Source of the DNA: Caulobacter hibisci
GTDB taxonomy: Bacteria > Pseudomonadota > Alphaproteobacteria > Caulobacterales > Caulobacteraceae
DNA length: 64,000 bases
Direction of reading: 5' to 3'
NCBI RefSeq assembly: GCF_016135805.1
Contig: NZ_JADWOX010000013.1
Coordinates: forward strand, 1-64,000
In this document: positions 1 to 7,739 of the stretch, one piece after another
Numbering within the stretch: the first letter of the stretch is position 1
Layout: every line of letters begins with the position of its first letter
The notes under the pieces: model-generated
The model's input: the letters and a program-made list of their open reading frames with translations, nothing else
What the model was told of the DNA's origin: nothing
Database searches by the model: none
Position numbers and translations under genes: made by a program

Positions 1-60
1 GCCTCTCGGGCCGCGGGCCGCCCTACCACCCCCGCCCGGGGGGGGGGCGGGGGGCGCGCG
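1..60. other. Extreme G/C low-complexity tract at the window edge
   Basis: The first 60 bases are almost pure G and C, with a run of ten G following a C-rich stretch. The tract lies over the 3' end of the neighbouring minus-strand NTF2-like gene and gives it a Pro/Arg/Ala tail that does not look like part of the fold. It may be real, but G-runs of this kind at an edge are also a common place for assembly or base-calling error. Confidence 0.5.
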
Positions 61-436
61 GGGCGGGCGGCGCCCAGCGCGTCCCCGGATCCGGCTGCGG
101 GTCGATGCCCACGATCAGGCCGTCGCGCAGCAGGGAGGCGATCACGGCGGTGTTCTGCGACCACAGGCGGCCGTCGGGGCGGCGCAGGGCGATCTCGACG
201 TCGGCGTGGACCCAGCCGTTGGCCTGGGGGCGCACGCGCATCAGGCTGATATCGACGCCGGCCATGGCGAACTGGCGCTCGAAATAGCCGCGGGCGGCCT
301 CCATGCCGACGACGTCGCCGCCTTCTAGGATGTTGGCGAAGGCGATGTCGGGGTGCAGCTGGGCCACGACGGCCTCGAGATCGCGTCGCCGCGTCGCGTC
401 GAAGTGCCGGGTCAGCAACACTTCAGCCTTGGCCAT
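23..436 (-). CDS. NTF2-like (SnoaL-type) protein, suspicious C-terminus
   Basis: A 137-residue protein of the nuclear-transport-factor-2-like superfamily, small cone-shaped alpha/beta domains that serve as binding proteins or enzymes. The N-terminal helix (RHFDATRRRDLEAVVAQL), the phrase HPDIAF and the later strand with RPDGRLWSQNTAV fit the family and align with the neighbour at 440-802. It begins 3 bases after that gene ends, so the two are probably cotranscribed. The last 20 or so residues (Pro/Arg/Ala-rich) come from a G/C homopolymer-rich tract and may reflect a frameshift. No catalytic function can be assigned. Confidence 0.6.
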   Translation of the reverse strand: MAKAEVLLTRHFDATRRRDLEAVVAQLHPDIAFANILEGGDVVGMEAARGYFERQFAMAGVDISLMRVRPQANGWVHADVEIALRRPDGRLWSQNTAVIASLLRDGLIVGIDPQPDPGTRWAPPAPRAPRPPPGRGW

Positions 437-439
437 GCC

Positions 440-802
440 TCACGTCCCGTCTCGCTCTTCGGCGACATCCATGCGCGCCACCCGACCCTCATGGAAGGTG
501 TAGATATGTCGCACGCAGATGTCGGACCAGAGACGTCCCTGAAGATTGCGCACGGTCTGGTTCGTCGAGACCGCGACCCGGCCGTCGTCCAGCGGGATGA
601 ATTCCATCGGCGCGGTCTCGACCTGCACGATCGCGTCGCGACGGGTCCAGAAGTCGCGCATCGCCTCCAGGCCCACGACCCGGCCGCCGACGAACTGATC
701 GGGCCAGTCGACCGCGGGGTCGAGCTCGGCGACGAAGGCCTCGAAATCCCCGCGGTTGAAGGCCGCGTAGAGCCGGGTCAGCAGGGCGATGCGGGCGGGC
801 AT
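440..802 (-). CDS. NTF2-like (SnoaL-type) protein
   Basis: A 120-residue single-domain protein of the NTF2-like superfamily. The fold signature is visible: an N-terminal helix ending RGDFEAFVAELDP, then VDWPDQFVGGRVVGLEAMRDFW, then strands with LQGRLWSDICVRHIYTF. It resembles its downstream neighbour (23-436) in order and spacing of motifs, suggesting an old tandem duplication. It lies 21 bases after a lipoprotein-type cytochrome c gene. The substrate cannot be inferred. Confidence 0.7.
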   Translation of the reverse strand: MPARIALLTRLYAAFNRGDFEAFVAELDPAVDWPDQFVGGRVVGLEAMRDFWTRRDAIVQVETAPMEFIPLDDGRVAVSTNQTVRNLQGRLWSDICVRHIYTFHEGRVARMDVAEERDGT

Positions 803-823
803 GGCGAGGCGGTCTCGGACGGG

Positions 824-1318
824 TCAGGGAGCGGGCTTGTAGCCCGTCTCCACTTTCAGATAGGCGATCAGGTCGACCCGGTCCTTGGGGTTGGCCAGGC
901 CCGCGAAGGTCATCTTGGTACCGGGCAGGGCGGTGCGCGGGTTGGCCAGCCAGTGATCCAGGTGCTCGGCGTCCCAGGCAAAGCCCGCGCCCTTCACGGC
1001 GTCTGAATAGCTGTAGCCCGGGTGCGAGCCGGCCTTGCGGCCGAAGACGCCGTAGAGGTTGGGGCCGGTCATGTTGGGGCCGCCCTGCGTGATGGTGTGG
1101 CACGAGCGGCAGAGGGCGAACTTGCTCTGGCCGTTCAGCAGGTCGCCGGTGTTGTAGGGCGCGGGCAGGGCAGCCAGGGCGGCGGCCTTCTCGGCGTCGG
1201 TCGGCGGCGGCGTCGCGGGCGCGGCGGCGACGGTGTCGCTCGACGTCTCGCCGCCGGGCGAGCAGGCGGCCAGGGAAACGCACAGCATGGCTGCCGCGAC
1301 GACGGAAAGGGTACGCAT
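824..1318 (-). CDS. Lipoprotein-type class I cytochrome c
   Basis: A 164-residue exported c-type cytochrome that would carry electrons at the membrane or in the periplasm. The N-terminus is a lipoprotein signal (MRTLSVVAAAM... with lipobox LAAC, Cys about 19), followed by an Ala/Pro/Thr-rich linker. The haem-binding CRSCH lies at about residues 70-74, and the probable axial Met is in PGTKMTF near the C-terminus, as in cytochrome c2-like proteins. A GTG sits one codon upstream of the chosen ATG. First of three closely spaced minus-strand genes; the partners (two NTF2-like proteins) do not reveal its redox role. Confidence 0.85.
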   Translation of the reverse strand: MRTLSVVAAAMLCVSLAACSPGGETSSDTVAAAPATPPPTDAEKAAALAALPAPYNTGDLLNGQSKFALCRSCHTITQGGPNMTGPNLYGVFGRKAGSHPGYSYSDAVKGAGFAWDAEHLDHWLANPRTALPGTKMTFAGLANPKDRVDLIAYLKVETGYKPAP

Positions 1319-1481
1319 CACAATCCCCGATAGGCGTTATGTCGCAAGGCTTGCGACGCCGCGCCGCATTCAAATCCAAGCCGGTTTCTGACCCGTGAAT
1401 TCATTGTGGAACGACGTTATTCGGTCAAGGTCTCGCCGCAGTGTTTTGGGCCTCCCTGCGACAACGCACGCTATCTAGCGA

Positions 1482-1555
1482 GATTCCCACGGGAAATGTG
1501 ATTTCGAGAACCGTGGGTATGCACGGAAGAATTTGACCGTCGTTAACCATGATTC
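1482..1555 (+). promoter_or_regulatory. gcrA upstream region with two GANTC sites and a TTAACC
   Basis: Between the divergent cytochrome gene and gcrA there are two GATTC (GANTC) sequences, at 1482-1486 and 1551-1555, and a TTAACC at 1543-1548 resembling a CtrA half-site. In Caulobacter, gcrA transcription is known to respond to DnaA, CtrA and the CcrM methylation state of GANTC sites, so these are plausible control elements. No convincing -35/-10 pair was located, and CtrA binding needs more than one half-site. Confidence 0.45.
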
Positions 1556-1610
1556 TACCCAAGAGAGGCGGGGGCTGATCCCGCGCCCCGAAAAAGAAGC
1601 GGAAAGCGTC

Positions 1611-2102
1611 ATGGACTGGAACGAGGAACGTACCGCCACGCTCAGGAAGCTGTGGCTTGAAGGGTTGAGCGCCAGCCAGGTGGCTCGCCAACTGGGCGGC
1701 GTCAGCCGCAGCGCCGTCATCGGCAAGATCCACCGCCTGGGCATCACCGCCCGCGAAACGCCGATCCGGCCGCGCACCGTGGCCGTCCGCGTTTCCCGCC
1801 AGGCCCCGCGCACCCGCGCCGCCGCCCCGGCCCAGGCCCGTCCGGCGCTCCGCCCGCAGGTCGCGGTGATGGAAGACCTGACCCCCACGGCCGGCATTCT
1901 CGACCTGTCGATGCACTCGTGCCGCTGGCCGATCGGCAATCCGGACGCCGGCGACTTCGGCTTCTGCGGCCGCGAGACGATGAGCAAGCGCGCCTCCTAC
2001 TGCCCCGACCACACCCAGGGCGCCTTCCGTCGCTTCCGGTCCCCCTCCGAGATCGACGCCTGGACCCGCCAGAGCCTGCCGCAGGAACGCCGCGTCCTCT
2101 GA
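1611..2102 (+). CDS. gcrA: Cell-cycle regulator GcrA
   Basis: A 163-residue DNA-binding regulator that, in Caulobacter, works with sigma-70 RNA polymerase at promoters carrying CcrM-methylated GANTC sites and helps time the cell cycle. The N-terminal helix-turn-helix begins MDWNEERTATLRKLWLEG and continues SASQVARQLGGVSRSAVIGK. A basic Ala/Pro/Arg linker follows, then a C-terminal module with conserved Cys (HSCRWPIG, FCGRE, YCPDH) that contacts sigma factor in the characterised protein. The start at 1611 is chosen because it gives the canonical N-terminus and has GGAAAG upstream; an earlier in-frame ATG adds unrelated residues. A small gene follows 57 bases downstream. Confidence 0.96.
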   Translation: MDWNEERTATLRKLWLEGLSASQVARQLGGVSRSAVIGKIHRLGITARETPIRPRTVAVRVSRQAPRTRAAAPAQARPALRPQVAVMEDLTPTAGILDLSMHSCRWPIGNPDAGDFGFCGRETMSKRASYCPDHTQGAFRRFRSPSEIDAWTRQSLPQERRVL

Positions 2103-2158
2103 CGCGTCCCGCTCTTCAGACCTTCAAGCCTCTCAAGCCCTCTCAAGAGAGACATCCC

Positions 2159-2362
2159 ATGATCCTCATCGAGAACGCCGCCGGCAGCAGCCAGGTGATC
2201 ACGATCATCGAAGAGTTCGCCGGTCACTCGATCTCGCGCGACCTGCAGCCGGGCGACGCCGCCCGTATTCCGGTCGGTCAGTTCAAGTCGATCGTCGTGC
2301 GTGAAACCTACCCCGAAGACTGGATGAGCCGCGTACGCAGCCGCCAGGCCGCCGCCGCCTGA
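2159..2362 (+). CDS. Small protein of unknown function downstream of gcrA
   Basis: A 67-residue protein that I do not recognise. It has no signal peptide or membrane segment. It reads as a compact mixed alpha/beta domain (MILIENAAGSSQVITIIEEF, then a segment with LQPGDAARIPVGQFKSIVV) ending in Arg/Ala-rich sequence. A purine-rich AAGAGAGAC lies just before the ATG. It follows gcrA on the same strand and is closed by a strong terminator, so cotranscription with gcrA is likely. Codon use matches its neighbours, which supports a real gene. Confidence 0.75.
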   Translation: MILIENAAGSSQVITIIEEFAGHSISRDLQPGDAARIPVGQFKSIVVRETYPEDWMSRVRSRQAAAA

Positions 2363-2465
2363 GACCCTAAGGATCGATCTTCGCGGAACAGCGCGCTCGC
2401 CCGTAGGGAGGCTTGAGCCGGCGCTGAGGATTGCGAAGCCGATCTTGTAAAAGCGTTTAAGTACG

Positions 2466-2502
2466 AGCCCCGCGAGCCTCCGGTTCGCGGGGCTTGTCTT
2501 TT
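2466..2502 (+). terminator. Rho-independent terminator after the gcrA unit
   Basis: A perfect 10-bp stem (AGCCCCGCGA paired with TCGCGGGGCT) with a 9-base loop is followed by TGTCTTTT. It ends the plus-strand gcrA transcription unit and separates it from the convergent lipoprotein gene. Confidence 0.9.
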
Positions 2503-2515
2503 GTGGGCCCTGAGT

Positions 2516-2974
2516 TCAGCAGCCGCCTTCGGCGATCGCCGCCAGGCGGGCCTCGCCCAGCACCGCGCCGGCGCCGCCGCCGTCGCCGGCTACCGGTTCC
2601 AGGGTCAGGCGCAGGCGGGCCTTGCCGTCGCCCAGGCCCTGGCGGTCGACGCGGAAACCGAAGCTCTGGGGCGGATCGCCCTTGCCGGTCGAGAACGGCG
2701 CCTGCGGAAAGACGGCCGTGCGGCCCAGGGTCTGGACGCCGCCGTTGGTGACCAGGGCGAAGACCAGATCCACTTGGCCCGAGCGGGGCGGGGTGTAGCC
2801 GTCGAGACGCGCGACCAGTTGCAGGCCGGGGCAGCGTTCGGCGGCGGCGTCGCGCGCCAGGATCCTTTCGGCCGGGCGGCCGACCGCGGCGTTGGCGGTC
2901 GGCGCGGCCGAACAGGCGGCGAGACTCCACGGCGCGGCGAAGAGGGCGGCGGCGAGGGCGAGGAAGCGCGACAT
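2516..2974 (-). CDS. Small lipoprotein following the tyrosinase
   Basis: A 152-residue predicted lipoprotein: basic start MSRF, a hydrophobic stretch, and lipobox LAAC near residue 20. The mature part is rich in beta-strand pattern (VDLVFALVTNGGVQTLGR, and a C-terminal ARLRLTLEPV). It contains one Cys in ERCPG and one at the C-terminus (EGGC), a possible disulfide. It begins 38 bases after the tyrosinase gene, so the two probably form an operon, and it could be an accessory or partner protein. No family could be named. The start at 2974 is chosen because the longer frame runs through the tyrosinase gene. Confidence 0.7.
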   Translation of the reverse strand: MSRFLALAAALFAAPWSLAACSAAPTANAAVGRPAERILARDAAAERCPGLQLVARLDGYTPPRSGQVDLVFALVTNGGVQTLGRTAVFPQAPFSTGKGDPPQSFGFRVDRQGLGDGKARLRLTLEPVAGDGGGAGAVLGEARLAAIAEGGC

Positions 2975-3012
2975 GATCCTGTCTCCGCCCCGACGCTGCG
3001 CGCCGCCTGTGG

Positions 3013-4482
3013 TCAAACGATGACGACTTCGACCTTGGCCGAGGCGATGGCCGCCGGGACGGGCGCGCCCGTCTGGCTGTCGACCGCCTCCAGCCGCACC
3101 CGGATGTCGTCGCCGGTGGAGACGCCGGCCGCGGCCAGGGCCTGCAGGGTCTCGGTCAGGTCGGCCGAAGCTGAGATCCCGCCATCGCCGCCGTGACCGG
3201 CATGGGCGCCCGAGCCGAAGAAGCCGATGGTCGTGACATAGCCCGGATCGCTGGCCTCGCGGCCGCCGCCGCCATTCGGCCCATCGACATAGACCTTGAC
3301 CTCGACATTGTCGGACGGCGGGGTCAGGCCGCTGATCAGGGCCACGGCGCGCGAGCCGAGCAGGGCCAGGGGCGTGGCCTCGGTTTGCGGCTTGGCCACC
3401 GCGGCCAGGGCCTGGCGATCGCCGCCGCCGGCCGCGCTGGCCAGGAACTGCACGCCGGTGTCGCTGGTGCGCTTGCGGGCCGCCAGCGAGCGGACGCCCA
3501 GGTCGGCCGCCGCGCCGGCCGAACCGCGGGCGAAGATCTGGGTGATGCGCTGGTCCGACAGCCGCCGGACGGGCGCGGCGGGAAAGCGGAGCGGCGAGGA
3601 GCCGTAGGTGTAGCCCAGGGCCGTGACCTGCTGCACCTGGTTGGGGGTGGTCGACCACCAGCCGCCGCTGGGGGTCAGGTAGTTGTTCTGGAAGACCATG
3701 TTCTGCCAGAGACTGTCCTGGGTGTTCTGGCGGCCCAGGCCGTTCCAGCGCCACCAGATGCGGTCGATATTGCCGTGGTGCATCTGGAAGATCGGGTCCA
3801 TCGGCGAGCGGGGCGAGGGCATCCAGCCGCCCAGCCGCACGTGGATGGTGTTGTGCGGCGTCGCCTCGAGCACGCCTTGAGTACCGGTGCGGGTGGTGAT
3901 CCAGCTGGGAGCGAGGCTGTTCTGGCCGGCCGGGCGCGAGGTGCCGAACAGCTCGTAATTGGTCTCGCCGTAGATCCGGTTCATCACCGTCGGGCCGACG
4001 ATGTCGTCGGTGAGGACCACATTGTTGTTGCGCGTCGGCTCGTACAGCGAATTGGGCTGGCCGTTGTAGGTGGGGTCCGAGAAGGCCTGGGGCACCTTGC
4101 GGTTGGCCGACCAGTCCCAGTAGGGCATGGCGAACTGCCGATAGCCGGTGACCGCGCGGATCATCCGCTCGTACATGGTCACGTAGCCGCGGTGCCAGGG
4201 CAGGAAGTACCAGTTGCCGTGCGGGCACTTGTTGAAGCCCGCCGAGGTGCCGTGGATGTTGGCCATGTCGGTCCAGGTCGGCAGGGCGCCCGGCGTGCGC
4301 GCCTTGAGGATCCGCACGCCGTCGCGTAGGGCGACGACGACCGGGTCGTTCAGCTTCAGCGAATTGATCTCGCGGCGCACCGGCACGGTCGCGGCCAGGG
4401 CCGAAAGGCCCGGCGCGGCGCCAGCGAAAACGGCGACGCCGCCACCGCTGACCAGCTTGAGCATGTTGCGGCGCGAGGCCAT
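3013..4482 (-). CDS. Tyrosinase / polyphenol oxidase, exported
   Basis: A 489-residue type-3 copper oxidase expected to hydroxylate monophenols and oxidise diphenols to quinones. CuA ligands lie in IHGTSAGF (His 77), CPHGNWYF (His 88) and LPWHRGYVTMYER (His 97). CuB ligands lie in PHNTIHVRLGGW (His 211 and 215) and QMHHGNIDRIWWRW (His 236/237). The start SRRNMLK plus a hydrophobic stretch ending near LSALAA looks like a Tat signal, which suits a cofactor loaded before export. After the catalytic core comes a roughly 220-residue C-terminal region containing a beta-rich domain (residues about 370-489); such extensions often shield the active site. A lipoprotein gene follows. Confidence 0.92.
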   Translation of the reverse strand: MASRRNMLKLVSGGGVAVFAGAAPGLSALAATVPVRREINSLKLNDPVVVALRDGVRILKARTPGALPTWTDMANIHGTSAGFNKCPHGNWYFLPWHRGYVTMYERMIRAVTGYRQFAMPYWDWSANRKVPQAFSDPTYNGQPNSLYEPTRNNNVVLTDDIVGPTVMNRIYGETNYELFGTSRPAGQNSLAPSWITTRTGTQGVLEATPHNTIHVRLGGWMPSPRSPMDPIFQMHHGNIDRIWWRWNGLGRQNTQDSLWQNMVFQNNYLTPSGGWWSTTPNQVQQVTALGYTYGSSPLRFPAAPVRRLSDQRITQIFARGSAGAAADLGVRSLAARKRTSDTGVQFLASAAGGGDRQALAAVAKPQTEATPLALLGSRAVALISGLTPPSDNVEVKVYVDGPNGGGGREASDPGYVTTIGFFGSGAHAGHGGDGGISASADLTETLQALAAAGVSTGDDIRVRLEAVDSQTGAPVPAAIASAKVEVVIV

Positions 4483-4556
4483 GGCCGTTCCCCCCGGTTT
4501 TGGATCCGTTGGACTCGACTATGGCGAAATATCCGGGAAATGCAATTTATGCGCGT

Positions 4557-5183
4557 CTATCCGGCATGGTCCTGGGCCGTGGCGCGGATCAGCTCCGACA
4601 GCAGGGTCCGGCCACGCGGCCAGGCCCCGTGGCCGGAGTCGACATTGATGTGGCCGGCCCGGCCCAGGTCGACGAAGCGCGAGCCCCAGCCGCGGGCGAA
4701 GGCCTCGGCGCGATCGATGGCCACATAGGGGTCGTCGCGACTGGCGACCACCAGGCTGGGGAAGGGCAGGCGGCTGCGCGGGATGGGCGAGAAGCCGATC
4801 AGCAGGCGGCCGGCGGGGCCCTCGCGATTGACGTCGGCCGGCGCCACGAGCAGGGCGCCTCGGACGCCGCGTCCGCCGGTCACCTGGGCCAGGTGGCCGA
4901 CCAGGGCGCAGCCCAGGCTGTGGGCCACCAGGATCGCCCCGGGGCGGCTGCGCACGGCCTCGGCCAGGCTGATGGTCCAGTCGCCGAGGGTGGGTCGCTC
5001 CCAGTCGGTCTGGTCCACCCGCTCGGCGTTGGGCAGGGCGCGCTCCCAATGGCTCTGCCAATGCTCGGGACCGGAGTTGTAGAGGCCGGGCACGATCAGG
5101 ATCGGCGGATCGTCGCGGGAGGCGGCGGACGGCGCGCCGTCGGTACGCGGCGGCTGCGGAAAGGGCGGCGAGGCGAAGGACAT
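4557..5183 (-). CDS. RBBP9/YdeN-family alpha/beta hydrolase
   Basis: A 208-residue serine hydrolase of the RBBP9/YdeN type. It shows the family opening PPILIVPGLYNSGPEHWQ, the nucleophile elbow AHSLGC, an acidic residue in SRDDPYVA and the His in GHINVDSGHG. Substrates of bacterial members are mostly unknown. The start at 5183 was preferred because GAAGAG lies about ten bases upstream and the protein then begins MSFASPPF; an in-frame start at 5258 would add 25 unrelated residues. It is transcribed divergently from egtBD. Confidence 0.85.
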   Translation of the reverse strand: MSFASPPFPQPPRTDGAPSAASRDDPPILIVPGLYNSGPEHWQSHWERALPNAERVDQTDWERPTLGDWTISLAEAVRSRPGAILVAHSLGCALVGHLAQVTGGRGVRGALLVAPADVNREGPAGRLLIGFSPIPRSRLPFPSLVVASRDDPYVAIDRAEAFARGWGSRFVDLGRAGHINVDSGHGAWPRGRTLLSELIRATAQDHAG

Positions 5184-5264
5184 CGCTAAACTCTTCAAGA
5201 CGGAGGCCGCCGAAGCGGCTTTGGTCCGCTTTTCGCTCTCGCGGACCGCGTGGAGCAATCCAGA

Positions 5265-5283
5265 TCAATTCAATAGGAATTGA
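5265..5283. promoter_or_regulatory. Perfect inverted repeat between divergent genes
   Basis: TCAATTC-AATAG-GAATTGA, 7-bp arms with a 5-base spacer, sits in an AT-rich pocket of the 234-base divergent region between the RBBP9-like gene and egtBD. Size, symmetry and location suit a repressor or activator operator serving one or both genes. The cognate regulator is not obvious. Confidence 0.4.
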
Positions 5284-5417
5284 GAACTGCTGATGACACC
5301 ATGCTGGCAGCAGTCCGCGTTGCCCTTCCGGCGCGGAACGCCCAAGCTCCGGGTTCGTTGTGGTCACCAGTCCGCGCGCGCGTTCGCCCGCGCGGGCCGT
5401 CCTCGCCAGGAGCGTGC

Positions 5418-7580
5418 ATGAGTCCCGACGACACCCTGGTCCTGGCTTCCGTCGCCCAGGCCGCCGCCGACAGCCCGCTGGCCCGCTTCCGCGCGGTGCG
5501 GGAGAGAACCGAAACCCTGGCCGCGCCGCTGTCGCCCGAGGACCAGGCGGCCCAGTCCATGCCCGACGCCAGCCCGACCAAGTGGCACCGGGGGCATACG
5601 ACCTGGTTCTTCGAGACCTTCCTGCTGGCGCCGTTCCAGCCGGGCTACAGGCCCTACGATCCGGCGTTCGGCTATCTGTTCAATTCCTATTACGAGGCCA
5701 TGGGCCCGCGTCAGCCGCGTCCGCAACGGGGCCTGCTGACCCGGCCGTCCTGCGTCGAGGTGGGGGCCTATCGCCGCCACGTCGATGCGGCCATGGCCCG
5801 GCTGCTGTCGGGTCCGCTGTCGCCGGAGATGCTGGAGCGGCTGGAGCTGGGCCTGGCCCACGAGGAGCAGCACCAGGAACTGCTGGTGATGGACATCCAG
5901 CACCTGTTCGCCCAGTCGCCGCTGCAGCCGGCCTATCGCGAGCGCCCCGACGTCCCGCGGCCGCCGGCGCGCGGTCTGGGCTATGTCGGCTTCGAGGGCG
6001 GGCTGGCGACGATCGGCGCCGACGAGGGCGGCTTCGCCTTCGACAACGAGCGGCCGCGCCATCGCGTGTTCCTCGAACCCTTTCGCCTGGCCGACCGCCT
6101 GACCACCAACGCCGAGTGGCTGGGGTTCATGGAGGACGGAGGCTACGAGCGGCCGGAGTTCTGGCTGTCGGACGGCTGGGCCATGGTCCAGGACGAGGCC
6201 TGGGACGCGCCGCTCTACTGGCGTCGGGAAGAGGACGGCGCCTGGACCGAGTTCGGCCTGGCCGGCCGCCGTCCGCTCGACCTCGCCGCGCCCGTCGTCC
6301 ATGTCAGCTTCTACGAAGCGGCCGCCTTCGCCGTCTGGTCCGGCGCCCGCCTGCCCACCGAGGCCGAGTGGGAAGTGGCCGTGCGGTCGGACGCCCGCCT
6401 GCGGCAGATGTCGGGCGAGACCTGGCAATGGACCGCCAGCGCCTATGCGCCTTACCCGGGCTTCCGCCCCGGGGCCGGGGCGCTGGGCGAGTACAACGGC
6501 AAGTTCATGGTCAACCAGATGGTCCTGCGCGGCGGTGCGGCGGCGACGCCGCCGGGCCATGCGCGGGCGAGCTATCGCAACTTCTTCCATCCTGGGCAGC
6601 GCTGGATGTTCGCCGGCGTGCGTCTGGCCCGCGACGGCGCGGGAGGGCGTGAGAGAGCCATGGACTCAGAGTTCCGGAAAGACGTGCTGGCGGGCCTGGC
6701 CTCGAGCCCCAAGAGCCTGCCCAGCAAGTATTTCTACGACGCCGAAGGCTCGCGCCTGTTCGAAGAGATCACCGAGCTGCCGGAATACTATCCGACCCGC
6801 ACCGAGACGGCCTTGCTGCGCGCGATCGCGCCGGAGATCGCCGCCCGCATCCCGCAGGGCGCGGCGATGATCGAGTTCGGCAGCGGGGCCAGCACCAAGA
6901 CCCGGATCCTGCTGGACGCCGCGCCGCAGCTTGCGGTCTACGCGCCGATGGACATCAGCGCTTCGGCGCTGGATGCGGCGGCGGCGGCGATCCGCGCCGA
7001 CTATCCCGGCCTGGAGGTCGCGCCCGCGCTCGGCGACTTCACCCATCCGCTGGGCCTGCCGGCGGCGGCGCGGGGGCGGCCGACGGTCGGCTTCTTCCCC
7101 GGCTCGACGATCGGTAATTTCCCGACGGACGAGGCGGTGGCCTTCCTGGAAGCGGCGCGCCGCCTGCTGGGGCCGGACGCGCTGTTCGTCGTCGGGGCCG
7201 ACATCGCCAAGGGCGAGGACGTGCTGATCCCGGCCTATGACGATGCGGCGGGCGTGACGGCGGCGTTCAACAAGAACCTGCTGGTCCGCGCCAATCGCGA
7301 ACTGGAAGCGGATTTCGACCTCGACGCCTTTGCGCACCTGGCGGTGTGGAACGCGGTCGAGAGCCGCATGGAGATGCATCTGGTCAGCCTGGAGGACCAG
7401 GTGGTTTCGGTCGCTGGCAAGGCCGTCGCCTTCCTGGCCGGCGAGACCATCCACACCGAGAATTCCTACAAGTACGAGCCGGCGGCCTTCGCGGACATGG
7501 CGGGCCGGGCCGGCTGGCGGGTCGAGGCCCGCTGGATCAGCGAAGATCCCGCCTTCGGGGTCTTTGCGCTGAGGTCCTGA
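5418..7580 (+). CDS. egtBD: EgtB-EgtD fusion: ergothioneine biosynthesis
   Basis: One 720-codon frame holds two ergothioneine enzymes. Residues 1 to about 410 are EgtB, the non-haem iron sulfoxide synthase joining hercynine to a thiol. They comprise a DinB-like domain with iron ligands His 60 (RGHTTWFFE) and His 148/152 (HEEQHQE), then a formylglycine-generating-like domain ending MFAGVRLARD. Residues 415-720 are EgtD, the SAM-dependent histidine trimethylase, with IEFGSGASTKT at about 485-495 and GFFPGSTIGN. An internal ATG at 6660 with GGGAGGG upstream would start a normal 306-residue EgtD. One extra G in that G-run would end EgtB at a TGA (6650 in the present numbering), so the fusion may be a one-base indel. 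AGGAG precedes the 5418 start. Confidence 0.9.
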   Translation: MSPDDTLVLASVAQAAADSPLARFRAVRERTETLAAPLSPEDQAAQSMPDASPTKWHRGHTTWFFETFLLAPFQPGYRPYDPAFGYLFNSYYEAMGPRQPRPQRGLLTRPSCVEVGAYRRHVDAAMARLLSGPLSPEMLERLELGLAHEEQHQELLVMDIQHLFAQSPLQPAYRERPDVPRPPARGLGYVGFEGGLATIGADEGGFAFDNERPRHRVFLEPFRLADRLTTNAEWLGFMEDGGYERPEFWLSDGWAMVQDEAWDAPLYWRREEDGAWTEFGLAGRRPLDLAAPVVHVSFYEAAAFAVWSGARLPTEAEWEVAVRSDARLRQMSGETWQWTASAYAPYPGFRPGAGALGEYNGKFMVNQMVLRGGAAATPPGHARASYRNFFHPGQRWMFAGVRLARDGAGGRERAMDSEFRKDVLAGLASSPKSLPSKYFYDAEGSRLFEEITELPEYYPTRTETALLRAIAPEIAARIPQGAAMIEFGSGASTKTRILLDAAPQLAVYAPMDISASALDAAAAAIRADYPGLEVAPALGDFTHPLGLPAAARGRPTVGFFPGSTIGNFPTDEAVAFLEAARRLLGPDALFVVGADIAKGEDVLIPAYDDAAGVTAAFNKNLLVRANRELEADFDLDAFAHLAVWNAVESRMEMHLVSLEDQVVSVAGKAVAFLAGETIHTENSYKYEPAAFADMAGRAGWRVEARWISEDPAFGVFALRS

Positions 7581-7641
7581 ACAGGCGTCCTGAACAGGCA
7601 ATAGCAAAGTCGTGGCCGGCCACTCGATAGCGGACAGCCCA

Positions 7642-7673
7642 AGAGCCCGGATCGGCAGACCGATCCGGGCTCT
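7642..7673. terminator. Long perfect hairpin between convergent genes
   Basis: A perfect 14-bp stem (AGAGCCCGGATCGG / CCGATCCGGGCTCT) with a CAGA tetraloop lies between egtBD and the convergent KGG-protein gene. There is no T-run on either side, so it may stop transcription in both directions by structure or stabilise 3' ends rather than act as a classic intrinsic terminator. Confidence 0.65.
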
Positions 7674-7739
7674 AAGATCCTGATACGTGCGGCGCTACGC
7701 TCGGCTGCGTCGCCCGTCCCCCCCTAGATCGCGGCATTG

